Below, one piece after another: positions 50,926 through 59,692 of a stretch of DNA of 64,000 bases. Made by a program: the position numbers and the translations under genes. The stretch's first letter is position 1, and every line of letters starts with the position of its first letter. The DNA lies in NCBI GenBank assembly GCA_965214995.1, contig CBDCCT010000002.1, positions 3,658,001 through 3,722,000 of the forward strand. Reading direction: 5' to 3'. This DNA comes from CBDCCT01 sp965214995. GTDB taxonomy: Bacteria; Deinococcota; Deinococci; Deinococcales; Trueperaceae. Below the pieces are notes generated by a model. The model searched no databases. It saw only the letters and a list, made by a program, of their open reading frames with translations, and was not told the DNA's origin.

Positions 50926-52491
50926 CTACCGAAAATAGTTCCGCAACATCTCCTGATACTCCACCGGGATGCGGCCCTCGGTGATGGCCCGCTCGACCGA
51001 CCTGTCAAAATCTCCGGCGGCCTCGCCCGTGGGGCGGGTGCCGGGGTCCGCGCCGGGGAGCTGGAGCGCGCCGCTCAAAGTCGAAGCGCCCTCCTGACGT
51101 CTGCCGCCTAAAAACTCGGGCGGGGTTTGGGGGGAGCCCTCGAGCCCCGGGGCCGGCTCAGCCAGCCCTTGAAGGGAGCCGCCGTCGCCCGCGCCGTCGC
51201 CCCCGCCGTCCCCGGCCAGCGCGCCGCCCTCGCCGTCCTCCCCGGAGGCCGGGGCGTTCACCCCTTGCGCTTCGCCGTTACCTTCCTGCGCGCCCGCCTG
51301 CGCCGCGTCACCCGGCGCTCCGGCATCCTGCGCACCCTCCTGGTCGTCAGCTTGTTCGGTCGAGCCCTCCTCCTGCGCGCTTTGCTCCTGGCCTTGCGGC
51401 TGTTCGGCCTGGGCTGGCCCAGTCTGTGACTGCTCGGCGGTCTCCTGCGCGTCGCGTTCCCCCTGGGCGGCACCCTCTGCGCCTTCGTTACCTTCTTGAC
51501 CTTCACCCTGCTCTTCTCCCGAGGCGCTTTGCTCCCCCTGCTCTTCTCCCGCTGCGCCTTGTGCCCCCGCGCCCTCCTGAGACGTTCCTTCGTCACCACG
51601 GCTTGCCGTGCTGGGTTGGGCGTTGGCTGGCACGGGGGCGGCTTGGGGGTTCCCGGCTCCCCGGGCCGCCCCGTCGGTATCCGAGGCTGACTCGTTTGGG
51701 GGAGGCGCGCCGCCCCCCTGCGGGGCACCGGCCTCTTGCGCCGACGTTTGCTCTTGGCGCGCGTCCAGAAAGCTTGACAGCGCCTCGCTGTCTGAACCTT
51801 CCGAGGGAGTGCCGCCCGCGCCCCCCTCGGAGCCGTCGGAGGTGTCGAAGTCGCGCGCGTCGCTCCCTGCCGCGCTCTCGACGGGTGTCTCTGCGGGCGC
51901 GTCCTGCGGCGTTTCGCTTTCCCCGCCCTCGGCTTCAGCGGGGGGGGATTCAGGCGTGTCTGGAGAAGCGTCTGCGGGTGTGTCTGCGGGGGCTTGGGTG
52001 ACTAGACCGCGCCCGCCCGGCAACGAAAACCCCGGTAAGCCGACCGCCGGGAGGACAACTAGGCCCAGCGCGAGGACCAGCGCGGGCAGCCACCACGGCT
52101 GCTCGGCGGGCGGCTCGAGCCGCCCCGCCAAATCCTGCGCGCGCACCGCCACCGCGCCATGAAACCCGTAGGCGTCGTTTGCGTTTTCGTGCTCGAGCGC
52201 CGTGCGGTAGCTCAGGCCCGTTTCATTTTCTATCCACGAGAGCGCCCACGGCTCTTGCGGCTTCAAGGGCGCGAGAAACCCCAGGGCGAATCCCAAGGCC
52301 ACGCCGCCCAAGTGCAGGGGCAAAGGCACCCCGGCGAGCCACAAAATGAGCGACAGGAAGAGCGCGCCTGCGCTGCAGAAGAGCAACCGCAAGCGCCTCC
52401 TGCGGCGGCGCGCGAGGCGGCGGTGCAGTTCAAAGGGGGGTTGCGGTGTGCTGGGGGGGCGTTTCGAGCGGCGCTGGCTGGGGCGAATCAT
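50926..52491 (-). CDS. Hypothetical membrane-anchored protein with long acidic low-complexity domain
   Basis: Protein of 521 residues. A very basic start (RRLARRRRRRLRLLF) leads into two hydrophobic segments around residues 38-75, then a short soluble part and another segment (WLPALVLALGLVVLPAVGL) near residue 140. From about residue 165 to 470 the chain is Gln/Glu/Gly/Ala/Ser/Pro-rich and probably disordered. The C-terminal 30 residues (FDRSVERAITEGRIPVEYQE) look folded again. Third gene of a coupled operon: its ATG overlaps the stop of the gene before it. No family recognised. Confidence 0.7.
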   Translation of the reverse strand: MIRPSQRRSKRPPSTPQPPFELHRRLARRRRRRLRLLFCSAGALFLSLILWLAGVPLPLHLGGVALGFALGFLAPLKPQEPWALSWIENETGLSYRTALEHENANDAYGFHGAVAVRAQDLAGRLEPPAEQPWWLPALVLALGLVVLPAVGLPGFSLPGGRGLVTQAPADTPADASPDTPESPPAEAEGGESETPQDAPAETPVESAAGSDARDFDTSDGSEGGAGGTPSEGSDSEALSSFLDARQEQTSAQEAGAPQGGGAPPPNESASDTDGAARGAGNPQAAPVPANAQPSTASRGDEGTSQEGAGAQGAAGEEQGEQSASGEEQGEGQEGNEGAEGAAQGERDAQETAEQSQTGPAQAEQPQGQEQSAQEEGSTEQADDQEGAQDAGAPGDAAQAGAQEGNGEAQGVNAPASGEDGEGGALAGDGGGDGAGDGGSLQGLAEPAPGLEGSPQTPPEFLGGRRQEGASTLSGALQLPGADPGTRPTGEAAGDFDRSVERAITEGRIPVEYQEMLRNYFR

Positions 52492-53138
52492 GACGTGGGC
52501 GGAATCCTTTCGGTTTGGACGGGACGAAAAAGGTAAAGGAGCGTACCGAGGCTTAGGAGGCTCACAAAAACGAGGTGGGGAAGCGTCACGCGGGTCGCGG
52601 CACTAGACGGGTTGAGGAGCGGCAGCTCGAGCCAGAGGTCGCCGAAAAAGAGCCCCACGATAAGGAGCGGCACCGCGAGCGGGAGGAGCGCGCGCAAGCG
52701 CAACGCGCCCAGCAACCCCCCCAGCGCGAGCCCCACCCCGAAAAAGCCGCAGACGGTGAGCAGACCCAGCAGCGGCGACCAGCCGAGCGGCACGCCCGGG
52801 AGGGAGCCCGCGTGCGCGGCGAGCTCGAGCGGCAGCGTGAGCGCGGCGAGCACGAGAAGCGCGGCGAGCGTGCTCCGGCGCGCGCCGAGGGAGGCCGTGG
52901 CGGTGTTCCCGCCGTAGGAGAGGCTGAGCAAAAGGAGCGCCAAAAGCTTGACCTGCGTGAGGATGAACCAGCTGTCGTTGGGCCGCGCCGCCCCCCGGGG
53001 CGACGCGCCAGGCAGCGCGAAAAGGAGCACAAAGGCGAGGAGCGCGAAGTAGCCGACCATCACCTGGACCATGTCGGCGTCTCGCAAACGGCGCGAAAGC
53101 GCGTGGAGAGGATGTGCCCGCCTCCTCAGGGACGTCAT
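52488..53138 (-). CDS. Hypothetical polytopic membrane protein
   Basis: Protein of 216 residues with six to seven hydrophobic helices separated by short loops (MVGYFALLAFVLLFALPGA, VKLLALLLLSLSYG, LLGLLTVCGFFGVGLALGG, LPHLVFVSLLSLGTLLYLF). It resembles a permease-like subunit without ATP-binding or catalytic motifs. Its start and stop overlap both neighbours by 4 nt (ATGA), so the three genes at 50926-54724 form one translationally coupled unit. Confidence 0.72.
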   Translation of the reverse strand: MTSLRRRAHPLHALSRRLRDADMVQVMVGYFALLAFVLLFALPGASPRGAARPNDSWFILTQVKLLALLLLSLSYGGNTATASLGARRSTLAALLVLAALTLPLELAAHAGSLPGVPLGWSPLLGLLTVCGFFGVGLALGGLLGALRLRALLPLAVPLLIVGLFFGDLWLELPLLNPSSAATRVTLPHLVFVSLLSLGTLLYLFRPVQTERIPPTS

Positions 53139-54724
53139 GGGGCACTCCGCGCGGCTTGAAGTTGACCTGTCTCGCCCTCGGGCAGCGCCACAAAGATGCG
53201 CCCGCCCTCTCTGGCGACGGCGGTCCCCTCGGGCAGCCGGGGCAGGAGCCCCCGGTAGACGAGGGGCAGCTCGAGCGTGTTTTCTTCGCCCTCGCGTATC
53301 GGGCGGGCCGTATCGGGCGCTAAGGCCTCCTGGACGCCCCCGCCGACCACGTACACGTCAACGAGCGCGTCCGCCCCCGCATTGACGAGCGCGCCGTTTT
53401 GCAGGCTCAGGCGGGCGGGCTCGAGCCGAGGTGCGAGTAAAAAAGTCGCCGACGACCAGCGCGGCAGCTCGACGTGGAGCCCCTCGAGCGTTCTTTCAAC
53501 CATCATAGCTGAAGGCGCGGGTGCGGACTGGAGGGCGTCCCTCAGGGTCTCCGCCGCGCCCTCCGGGACGCTCAGAGCGCCCGCGTCCAAGAGCCGCGCG
53601 TCGGGCGGGCCCGTCACCGTGCCCCCGGCAAAGCGGAAGAGCGTCCTCACTTCGGCGGTGTAGGCGAGCCCGTTCGCGCCGATGCTTAAAGTCCGGGAGC
53701 GCACGGGCGCCGCGGAGGGGGGCCGCGCGTAACTCCACGCGGCGAGCGACACCAAGGGCACGACCGCGAGCGCGGTGAGCAGCCCCGGCGTGCCCCCGAA
53801 CCGGACGAGCAAAAAGGTGACGAGAAGATAGCCCGCGAGCCCGAAAAGGAGGGGCTGGCTGGGGGCGCTTTGGGGGGGCTCGAGCAAGTCCGGCGTGAGC
53901 AGCGCGGCGGTGAGCGTGGGGGTGTCGACCGGGTCTAAAGAAGCCAAAACCGCGCCCAGGACCTCCGCCCCCTCGCCCTCCACAAAATCGCCTCGAGCGA
54001 GCCAGCCGCTACCCAGACGTTGCGCGGGAAGCGGCGCGAGCGTACTTAAAGATTCAAAACTCTGCGGCAGAGGGCCCACCAGCAGCACCTTGACCCCGCC
54101 CGCCGCCGCCGCCGCGAGCGCCTGCGGACGCGGCGGGGCCGCCGTACCGTCCACCAGAAGCGTCTCGACGCCGTCATAAGCGGCGGCGCGCTCGGGCAGG
54201 CTTCCCACAAGCTCGATAACGCGCGCCCCGTCACCGTTACTTTCATCACCAACACTTTCATCATCACTCAAATCATCAAAAAGCGCGCGCCACCGCCCCA
54301 CCTCGCCCGCCGACACGAGCTGCAAGGGCCGCGGGTTGACCGTCACGCGCGGGTCGAAGGTGCCGCTGGCTAAGGTCACCTCGCCGCTGCGCACGACCCA
54401 GGCAAAAGAGCGCCAGCGCGGGGGCAGGTACAAATCATCCTCAAAAACCGCCATGCCGCCCCCCGCGGGCAGCGGCGCGCGGTAGCGGACGACCCTCGAG
54501 CCCTCCCGCAGCCCCCCCCGGTCTATTTCAATCATAAGCTCCGCCCCCGCCACGCCCCGCGTGGTGAGCCGCAGCGGGTTCCAGGCGTCCGCGACCATCT
54601 CGCCCGAAAAACCGAGCTCGAGCGTGATGTCGCGCGCTTCCGCTAAAGGTTGTGCAGCGGCGAGTGAGGCGAGCAGGCTCCACAGAAGAGCCACGCTCCA
54701 CCACCTCCAGATACGCCTTTGCAT
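53135..54724 (-). CDS. Hypothetical exported/membrane protein with central transmembrane pair
   Basis: Protein of 529 residues. Signal peptide MQRRIWRWWSVALLWSLLAS, an extracytoplasmic beta-rich domain (ITLELGFSGEMVADAWNPLR), a Rossmann-like section (GVETLLVDGTAAPPRPQALA, VKVLLVGPLPQS), two close hydrophobic helices around residues 310-350 and a second beta domain. Proteins of this layout occur near MoxR/DUF58-type clusters, but none of those partners is present. ATG 54722-54724 lies 5 nt after TAAACT. First gene of the three-gene operon. Confidence 0.7.
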   Translation of the reverse strand: MQRRIWRWWSVALLWSLLASLAAAQPLAEARDITLELGFSGEMVADAWNPLRLTTRGVAGAELMIEIDRGGLREGSRVVRYRAPLPAGGGMAVFEDDLYLPPRWRSFAWVVRSGEVTLASGTFDPRVTVNPRPLQLVSAGEVGRWRALFDDLSDDESVGDESNGDGARVIELVGSLPERAAAYDGVETLLVDGTAAPPRPQALAAAAAGGVKVLLVGPLPQSFESLSTLAPLPAQRLGSGWLARGDFVEGEGAEVLGAVLASLDPVDTPTLTAALLTPDLLEPPQSAPSQPLLFGLAGYLLVTFLLVRFGGTPGLLTALAVVPLVSLAAWSYARPPSAAPVRSRTLSIGANGLAYTAEVRTLFRFAGGTVTGPPDARLLDAGALSVPEGAAETLRDALQSAPAPSAMMVERTLEGLHVELPRWSSATFLLAPRLEPARLSLQNGALVNAGADALVDVYVVGGGVQEALAPDTARPIREGEENTLELPLVYRGLLPRLPEGTAVAREGGRIFVALPEGETGQLQAARSAP

Positions 54725-54838
54725 ACGCCAGTTTAGCCCATTCCTGCTAAACCTTGTGTCGGCCCCCACCCCAACGCTGTACGAAAAATTATTGCAGCTT
54801 GGGGCGAACGCGTTAGTCTTAAATGCTGAGGTGACACT

Positions 54839-55354
54839 ATGTCAGCATTTCCGAAGCCGACGAGCGCGTTTGTTGGTGCGTCTTGGGCGGCGCTGCTTGT
54901 CGGGGTGGTGTCTTATTTTATTGGCCTGGGGAACGCCACGATAGGGTTGGGCGAAAAGGGTTACTACTTGGTCTTGATGCTCTACGGACTCTTTTCGGTG
55001 GTGTCGCTCCAGAAAACGGTGAGGGACCAGCAGCAAAACATCCCTGTGACCAGTATCTACTACGGCATCGCCTGGACCGCGGTTTTGTCGGCGGTGGTGC
55101 TCATGGCTATCGGCCTCTGGAACGCGACGTTTACCTTGAGCGAGAAGGGGTTTTACGGCATGTCTTACGCGCTCAGTTTGTTCGCGGCGACCACCGTACA
55201 GAAAAACATTAGGGACGCCAACCAAATAGAGATGATTGAAGATGAGGACTACCACAGAGAAAGCGGGTCCTGGTTAAGGCCAAATTTCACCTTGAGCCAA
55301 CCCAAAGCTGACCACGAATCCTCTTCAGAACTCGGTCCGGAAGATGAGCACTAG
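54839..55354 (+). CDS. YiaA/YiaB-like inner membrane protein
   Basis: Protein of 171 residues with two copies of the two-helix YiaAB domain: AALLVGVVSYFIGLGNATIGL-GEKGYYL and its echo AVVLMAIGLWNATFTLSEKGFYG, each followed by a VQK-type turn (VSLQKTVRDQQ, TTVQKNIRDAN). The C-terminal 40 residues are polar. Function unknown. GAGGTGA lies just before the ATG, and TTGCAG-16-TAGTCT upstream is a possible promoter. Confidence 0.88.
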   Translation: MSAFPKPTSAFVGASWAALLVGVVSYFIGLGNATIGLGEKGYYLVLMLYGLFSVVSLQKTVRDQQQNIPVTSIYYGIAWTAVLSAVVLMAIGLWNATFTLSEKGFYGMSYALSLFAATTVQKNIRDANQIEMIEDEDYHRESGSWLRPNFTLSQPKADHESSSELGPEDEH

Positions 55355-55490
55355 CCACGCCTTTCGGATAGAGTAAGGGCAGAAACACAAGAAAAGGTTC
55401 AGGCTCTCCCACGACTTAAAAAGCGCCTCGAGAAGCCAGAAGTTTTCTCCACTCAACCGACTCGAGCCGCCCCGGAAGGGCAAGTGAATC

Positions 55491-57236
55491 TTAGTTATTC
55501 GGCACAAACACGATCGCCGTCGAGATTTTCCTTTGTGTAAAGGCGGGGCGGTTGAGGGTCTGGCCGGCGGCGTAGAGGGTGCTCGAGCCCCCGCTGTCCA
55601 TTTGCAGGGCGTCGGTTGCGCCAAGCGACAAAAAGAGCGGCACAAGCTCCTTAGCGGTCATGTTGGTGGCGGTGACAAAAAGCACCGTGCCGTCGGGCTT
55701 GACGCCGACCGCGGCGCGGGTGGTGCGGCGGTTCACGGGCGACTCGGGGTTCTCTACATCAAAGGCCTCGTCCCACGGCTCGAAGGCGGCGCGTCCCCCC
55801 CGGACGAGCAGCGGCCCCGCCTCGACGGCGTAGCGCACCGCGTTAAAGGCGGGCGGGCTGAAGGTCGCCTCGAAGCTCGCGGCGTCGCCCACGTCCGCGA
55901 GGGCGAGTTCGCGCAAAGCGGGGTCGTAAAGGTCGGGCTTGTAGGTGATGACGAAGCCCCCCTCGGGCACGCGGCGCGGGCCTATCTTGTTCTCCAGCAC
56001 CCGCCCGTTCTGGACGACGATGGCTCCCTCTCGAGGCGTGCCCACTAGAGCGTTCGCCGCCGTGTGAACGGTGAAGGGTAAGCTGCCTTTTTCTAGAGAC
56101 GCACCGTCGCCCGAACTATCTGCTCGGTACTGTTCTTGAGTGTCCGTGGTGTAAAGACGCCCGTTGACGCGGACCTTGAACGTCGTCTGGATGCGGTCGA
56201 TGACGGGCTTACCCGCCCCGAAGCCGATGCCCGCGCGGTTTCTTGACGGGTACGAGAGCAGCGCGTTGTCCACCTCCAAAAGCCCGATGGTCCTTCGGTC
56301 TTTGGTATCGAAATAGCCCGCGTTGATGCCGACTAAGCCGCCGCTCGAGAGTTCCGAAAGTGTGCGCGGCACGTACGACTCGCCGACCACCCGGAACTCG
56401 CCGCTGCCGGGGGCGATTTCGATGATGTCCACATAGCTCGGCCCCTCGATTGTGGCGACCGTGGTGCGGCGGTAGTTCACGCCGGGATGGAGCGCGCCGC
56501 CCGCGGGCAGCGCGGGCACGTAGGCGGCGAGCCGCGCCGTGTCGCGCGTGTCGAACCGCGCCTCGGCGTCTTCCGGGTTGATTGCGTTCTGAGGTGTCGC
56601 GGGTGAGGCTGTAAAAGATGGGGTGGGCGGCGCTGAGGCCAAAGCCGACGCGTCCACGGGCGTCACGTCCACGACCAGCCGCGTGGGGTCCTGGAGGTCG
56701 AACACCCGGTAGTGCATGTCCGGGCCCGTTAAAGAAACCCGCGTGCCCGCCGCGCTCGTGGCGAACGCCACGTCCACGCCGTACACATTTTCTGGCACCG
56801 ACACGGGCAGCAGGAGCGGCGGCAGCGTGAACGAGAGGGGCATCCCGGCGACGAGGTCGCCCTCGCTCTCGAGCCCCGCCAGCACGCCGGGCTCGAGCCC
56901 CGCCAAGTCAAACACAATCCGCACCCCCTCGCCCCGGCTCGCGCGCACCGCCTCGAGGCGAGGCAACGTAAGCCCCAACGCCTCCACCGTCGCCCCCGTG
57001 ACGAACACCTCGTCGCCCTGAACCACGGGAGCGTCTACCGCGTTCCCCGGCGACCAGCCGATGCCCGGCATATAAAAAAACGTCTCGCCGCCGTGGCGCA
57101 CGCTCACCACCCCGCCCTGTTGGCTGGCGAGGGCGTCGGGCAATAGGTAGAGCGCGTAGGGGTCGGGGTCGGCAAGGCCCCAACTCAATACAAGCCACAG
57201 GAGAGACAACCAGGAGAGCTTTTTCACAGCCTTCAT
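55491..57236 (-). CDS. Secreted phosphodiester glycosidase (NAGPA-domain) protein
   Basis: Exported protein of 581 residues. Signal peptide up to about residue 22 (SWLSLLWLVLSWGLA), a beta-rich N-terminal half with a copper-amine-oxidase-N-like start and an AMIN-like segment, then the NAGPA catalytic domain: LVGINAGYFD, RTTRAAVGVKPDGTVLFVTA and ALQMDSGGSSTLY. These domains cleave GlcNAc-phosphodiesters or act on exopolysaccharide and cell wall. ATG 7 nt after a TAAACT box, so leaderless. It stands alone. Confidence 0.88.
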   Translation of the reverse strand: MKAVKKLSWLSLLWLVLSWGLADPDPYALYLLPDALASQQGGVVSVRHGGETFFYMPGIGWSPGNAVDAPVVQGDEVFVTGATVEALGLTLPRLEAVRASRGEGVRIVFDLAGLEPGVLAGLESEGDLVAGMPLSFTLPPLLLPVSVPENVYGVDVAFATSAAGTRVSLTGPDMHYRVFDLQDPTRLVVDVTPVDASALASAPPTPSFTASPATPQNAINPEDAEARFDTRDTARLAAYVPALPAGGALHPGVNYRRTTVATIEGPSYVDIIEIAPGSGEFRVVGESYVPRTLSELSSGGLVGINAGYFDTKDRRTIGLLEVDNALLSYPSRNRAGIGFGAGKPVIDRIQTTFKVRVNGRLYTTDTQEQYRADSSGDGASLEKGSLPFTVHTAANALVGTPREGAIVVQNGRVLENKIGPRRVPEGGFVITYKPDLYDPALRELALADVGDAASFEATFSPPAFNAVRYAVEAGPLLVRGGRAAFEPWDEAFDVENPESPVNRRTTRAAVGVKPDGTVLFVTATNMTAKELVPLFLSLGATDALQMDSGGSSTLYAAGQTLNRPAFTQRKISTAIVFVPNN

Positions 57237-57439
57237 GACATCAAGTTTATGATGGGGCCTGAGTTCTCAGATGAGGACTACCTCACTCCGGGGCTCAGGC
57301 GTTCTTTACAAAATCGCGTAAAGTCGTGTTACGCGGAGGTTGGTACTGAGGTGGGGAGATATACCCAAAGGGCATAAAGGGAGTAGAGAGGTAGGGGGAA
57401 ATTCTCCCTATCACCGTTGCTCCCCTGCTCCCCATCCCC

Positions 57440-58225
57440 CTAGAGAGAATGCAACACCTCCGAAAAGGCGCTCGCCTCGAGCCGCGCGCCCAGCATGTGG
57501 CCGAGCGAGAGCGCGAGACCCTGCGCCTGAACGTCGCGCAGGCCCAGCGTCATCGCGCCCAGATTGACCGCGCGCTTGCGAAGCGGGCTCATCGCCTCGG
57601 GGGCGAGGTCGACCACGCTCAGGTGCGGCCCTAGCAAGTCACTCGGCACCTGCATGGTCGGGTCCACGCGCACGAGCAGGTCGGCGCGCTCGATGATGCC
57701 GACGGCTAGGGGGTCCGCCTGCGCCTTGGCGATGGTTTCGGTGCTCGTCGGCAACTGTTGCGTCGTCCGCTCCGCCACGGGCCGGTTGGCGGCGAGCACG
57801 GCCAAGCGCCCCGCGCCGCCGCTCGAGAGTTCCCGGCTCACCGCCCTCGCCCGCGCGCCCGTGCCCAGAACCACCACGCTCGCGCCCTTGACAACCCAGC
57901 CCGCCTCGCGTAAAGCTCCCCCCACCGCGCGGCCCACGTTATATTCCGCGATGAGCCCCCCCGGGGTGACGGTGAGCGAGTCGGCGGCGGCGGTTTCCTG
58001 CGCGTCTAAGCTCGCTCTGGTCGCCGCCCCGAACGCCTGCGTCTGGAACGCGTCGTCTAAAAAGAGCGCGCCCGCGAAGTCGAGGGCGTCCAAGCTTGCC
58101 GCCACCCGCGCCACGTCAGTGGTAGGCGGCACCGGGTGGAGGTGAAAAGGAAGCTGCGGGTCGCGGTATTGTGAGAGCGCCCGCGCGAGAGAGGGGTCTT
58201 GCGAGAGAACAGCGACGAGGTACAT
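57440..58225 (-). CDS. Shikimate-dehydrogenase-like protein lacking catalytic residues
   Basis: Protein of 261 residues with the AroE two-domain layout. The Rossmann part is good (KGASVVVLGTGARARAVSREL, NRPVAERT, VDLAPEAMSPLRKRA) and the AADSLTVTPGGLIAEYNVG segment corresponds to the AroE NT-G-L-G-NTD region. However, the substrate lysine (G-x-NVT-P-K motif) is replaced by FAGALFLDDAFQTQAF and the NTD aspartate is NVG, so it should not reduce shikimate. The longer frame to 58627 is antisense to the next gene. ATG 58223-58225, 6 nt after TATACT. Possibly a pseudoenzyme or a quinate/aminoketone enzyme. Confidence 0.7.
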   Translation of the reverse strand: MYLVAVLSQDPSLARALSQYRDPQLPFHLHPVPPTTDVARVAASLDALDFAGALFLDDAFQTQAFGAATRASLDAQETAAADSLTVTPGGLIAEYNVGRAVGGALREAGWVVKGASVVVLGTGARARAVSRELSSGGAGRLAVLAANRPVAERTTQQLPTSTETIAKAQADPLAVGIIERADLLVRVDPTMQVPSDLLGPHLSVVDLAPEAMSPLRKRAVNLGAMTLGLRDVQAQGLALSLGHMLGARLEASAFSEVLHSL

Positions 58226-58348
58226 GAGTTTAGTATAAGACGAGGAGGGGGAGGAGAGGGCGGGGATGCGCTGCTGCCACCTTCGCGCTGTTTTTGTTCG
58301 TCCAGAAACGTATGCTCTCCGGCCCGGCGCGGGCGTGAAGGGGTGAGA

Positions 58349-59452
58349 ATGACGAGAATCAGAGTCGGCATCATCGGCTGCGGCGAGGTGGCGCAAATCA
58401 ACCACCTGCCCAGCTTGGGGTTTCTGAGTGATTTGTTTGAAGTGACCGCCCTGTCCGACGTGAGTAGTAAGGTGCTCGAGAGCGTCGGCAAAAGGTACGG
58501 CACCGAAAAACGCTTCCTCGACTACCGTGAGCTCGTGAAGGATGCCGAAGTGGACGCGGTTCTCGTCGCCACGCCGCACGCCCTTCACGCCGAGCAGACG
58601 CTGGCGGCCTTGGCGCACGGCAAGCACGTCCTGGTCGAAAAACCGATGACGATGACTTTAGAGGACGCCGATAGAATCATCGACGTCCAGAAACGCAGCG
58701 GCTTGACCGTCCAGGTCGGCTACATGCGCCGTTACGCCACCGCGTTTGAGGAGGCGGTGAAGAGAGTGAAAAAGATGGACGGCGTCAGGTTGGCCCGCGT
58801 CCACGACGTCATCGGCAAAAACGCCTTGATGGTAGCCCCCACCTCGAACGTCGCTCGCGGCGACGACGTTCCTCAGCGGATGATAGACGAAGGTAAACAG
58901 TCGGCAGAGCAAAAGCTGTGGGAGGCGCTTGGAGAAGCGTCTCAGGAGATAAAGGTTGCCTATAACGTTCTCTTGGGTCTCAGCACGCACGACCTCTCCG
59001 CCATGCGCGAACTTTTGGGCGCGCCTGAGCGCGTGCTTTACGCGGCGCAACGTTCAGGCGGCTTGTACATCACCGCGGCTTTTGACTACGGCGATTTCGT
59101 GTGCCATTTCGAGACGGGCATCGACGCCGTCCCCCGCTTTGACTGCCACTTGGAGGTTTACGGAAAGTCTCAGCTCCTCCGGGTCGAGTACCAAACCCCG
59201 TACGTGCGTCACCTCGCCACCAAACTAAACGTTGTCACGGCGACTCATGAAAGCGACCTGCATATAGAAACCGTCCAACCCGCTTTCGAGGACAACTTTA
59301 CCCGCGAATGGCAGGCATTTCATAAAAATGTTACGACGGGCAGCATCCCCAAGACGGACCCCCAGGATTACCGGCACGACCTCGAGCTGTTCGGTCAGAT
59401 GATGGAGAAAATTCGCAACGACACCCTACTCGAGCCTATTTCGGCGGACTGA
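58349..59452 (+). CDS. Gfo/Idh/MocA-family oxidoreductase
   Basis: NAD(P)-dependent sugar-type dehydrogenase of 367 residues. IRVGIIGCGEVAQINHLPSL is the nucleotide-binding loop, AVLVATPHALHAEQTLAAL and GKHVLVEKPMTM carry the conserved EKP lysine. The C-terminal domain supplies substrate binding (GLSTHDLSAMRELLGAP with the active-site histidine). ATG 58349 is preferred over an in-frame start at 58199. The substrate, likely an inositol or sugar, is unknown. Confidence 0.9.
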   Translation: MTRIRVGIIGCGEVAQINHLPSLGFLSDLFEVTALSDVSSKVLESVGKRYGTEKRFLDYRELVKDAEVDAVLVATPHALHAEQTLAALAHGKHVLVEKPMTMTLEDADRIIDVQKRSGLTVQVGYMRRYATAFEEAVKRVKKMDGVRLARVHDVIGKNALMVAPTSNVARGDDVPQRMIDEGKQSAEQKLWEALGEASQEIKVAYNVLLGLSTHDLSAMRELLGAPERVLYAAQRSGGLYITAAFDYGDFVCHFETGIDAVPRFDCHLEVYGKSQLLRVEYQTPYVRHLATKLNVVTATHESDLHIETVQPAFEDNFTREWQAFHKNVTTGSIPKTDPQDYRHDLELFGQMMEKIRNDTLLEPISAD

Positions 59453-59554
59453 GATGTTTGTGCGCCTCACCCCCTCCGCCGGAGCGAGAAGCGAAAGAGG
59501 TTGTGGGGAAGCGCGCGGGGCCGCTCGAGCCCCCACTTATGCTAAAATCTCTCT

Positions 59555-59644
59555 ATGAAGGCGTCCCGCTACAACCCGCACAGTAACTTATGGTTGACGC
59601 GTGGACATACGCAGCGAACGTGTCGCTCGTCAGCGTGTGCTTAA
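59555..59644 (+). CDS. Candidate 29-codon upstream ORF in the thrS leader
   Basis: ATG 59555-59557 lies 6 nt after a TAAAAT box, a leaderless promoter arrangement, and the frame of 29 residues (MKASRYNPHSNLWLTRG, then HTQRTCRSSACA) ends 48 nt before thrS. It contains three threonine codons in its second half. Whether it is a leader peptide that tunes thrS or just the first codons of an untranslated leader cannot be told from sequence. Confidence 0.35.
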   Translation: MKASRYNPHSNLWLTRGHTQRTCRSSACA

Positions 59645-59692
59645 ACCGCCTTTCAATCCTTTAGAAATCCACAACTTGCCAAGAGGTGACCC

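Noticed and set aside
58226..58627. N-terminal extension of the shikimate-dehydrogenase-like frame
   Set aside because: It is antisense to the start of the Gfo/Idh gene, and a TATACT box with ATG at 58225 gives a better start.
59453..59692. T-box riboswitch before thrS
   Set aside because: No T-box core sequence (TGGNACC) or terminator was found in the 240-bp gap.
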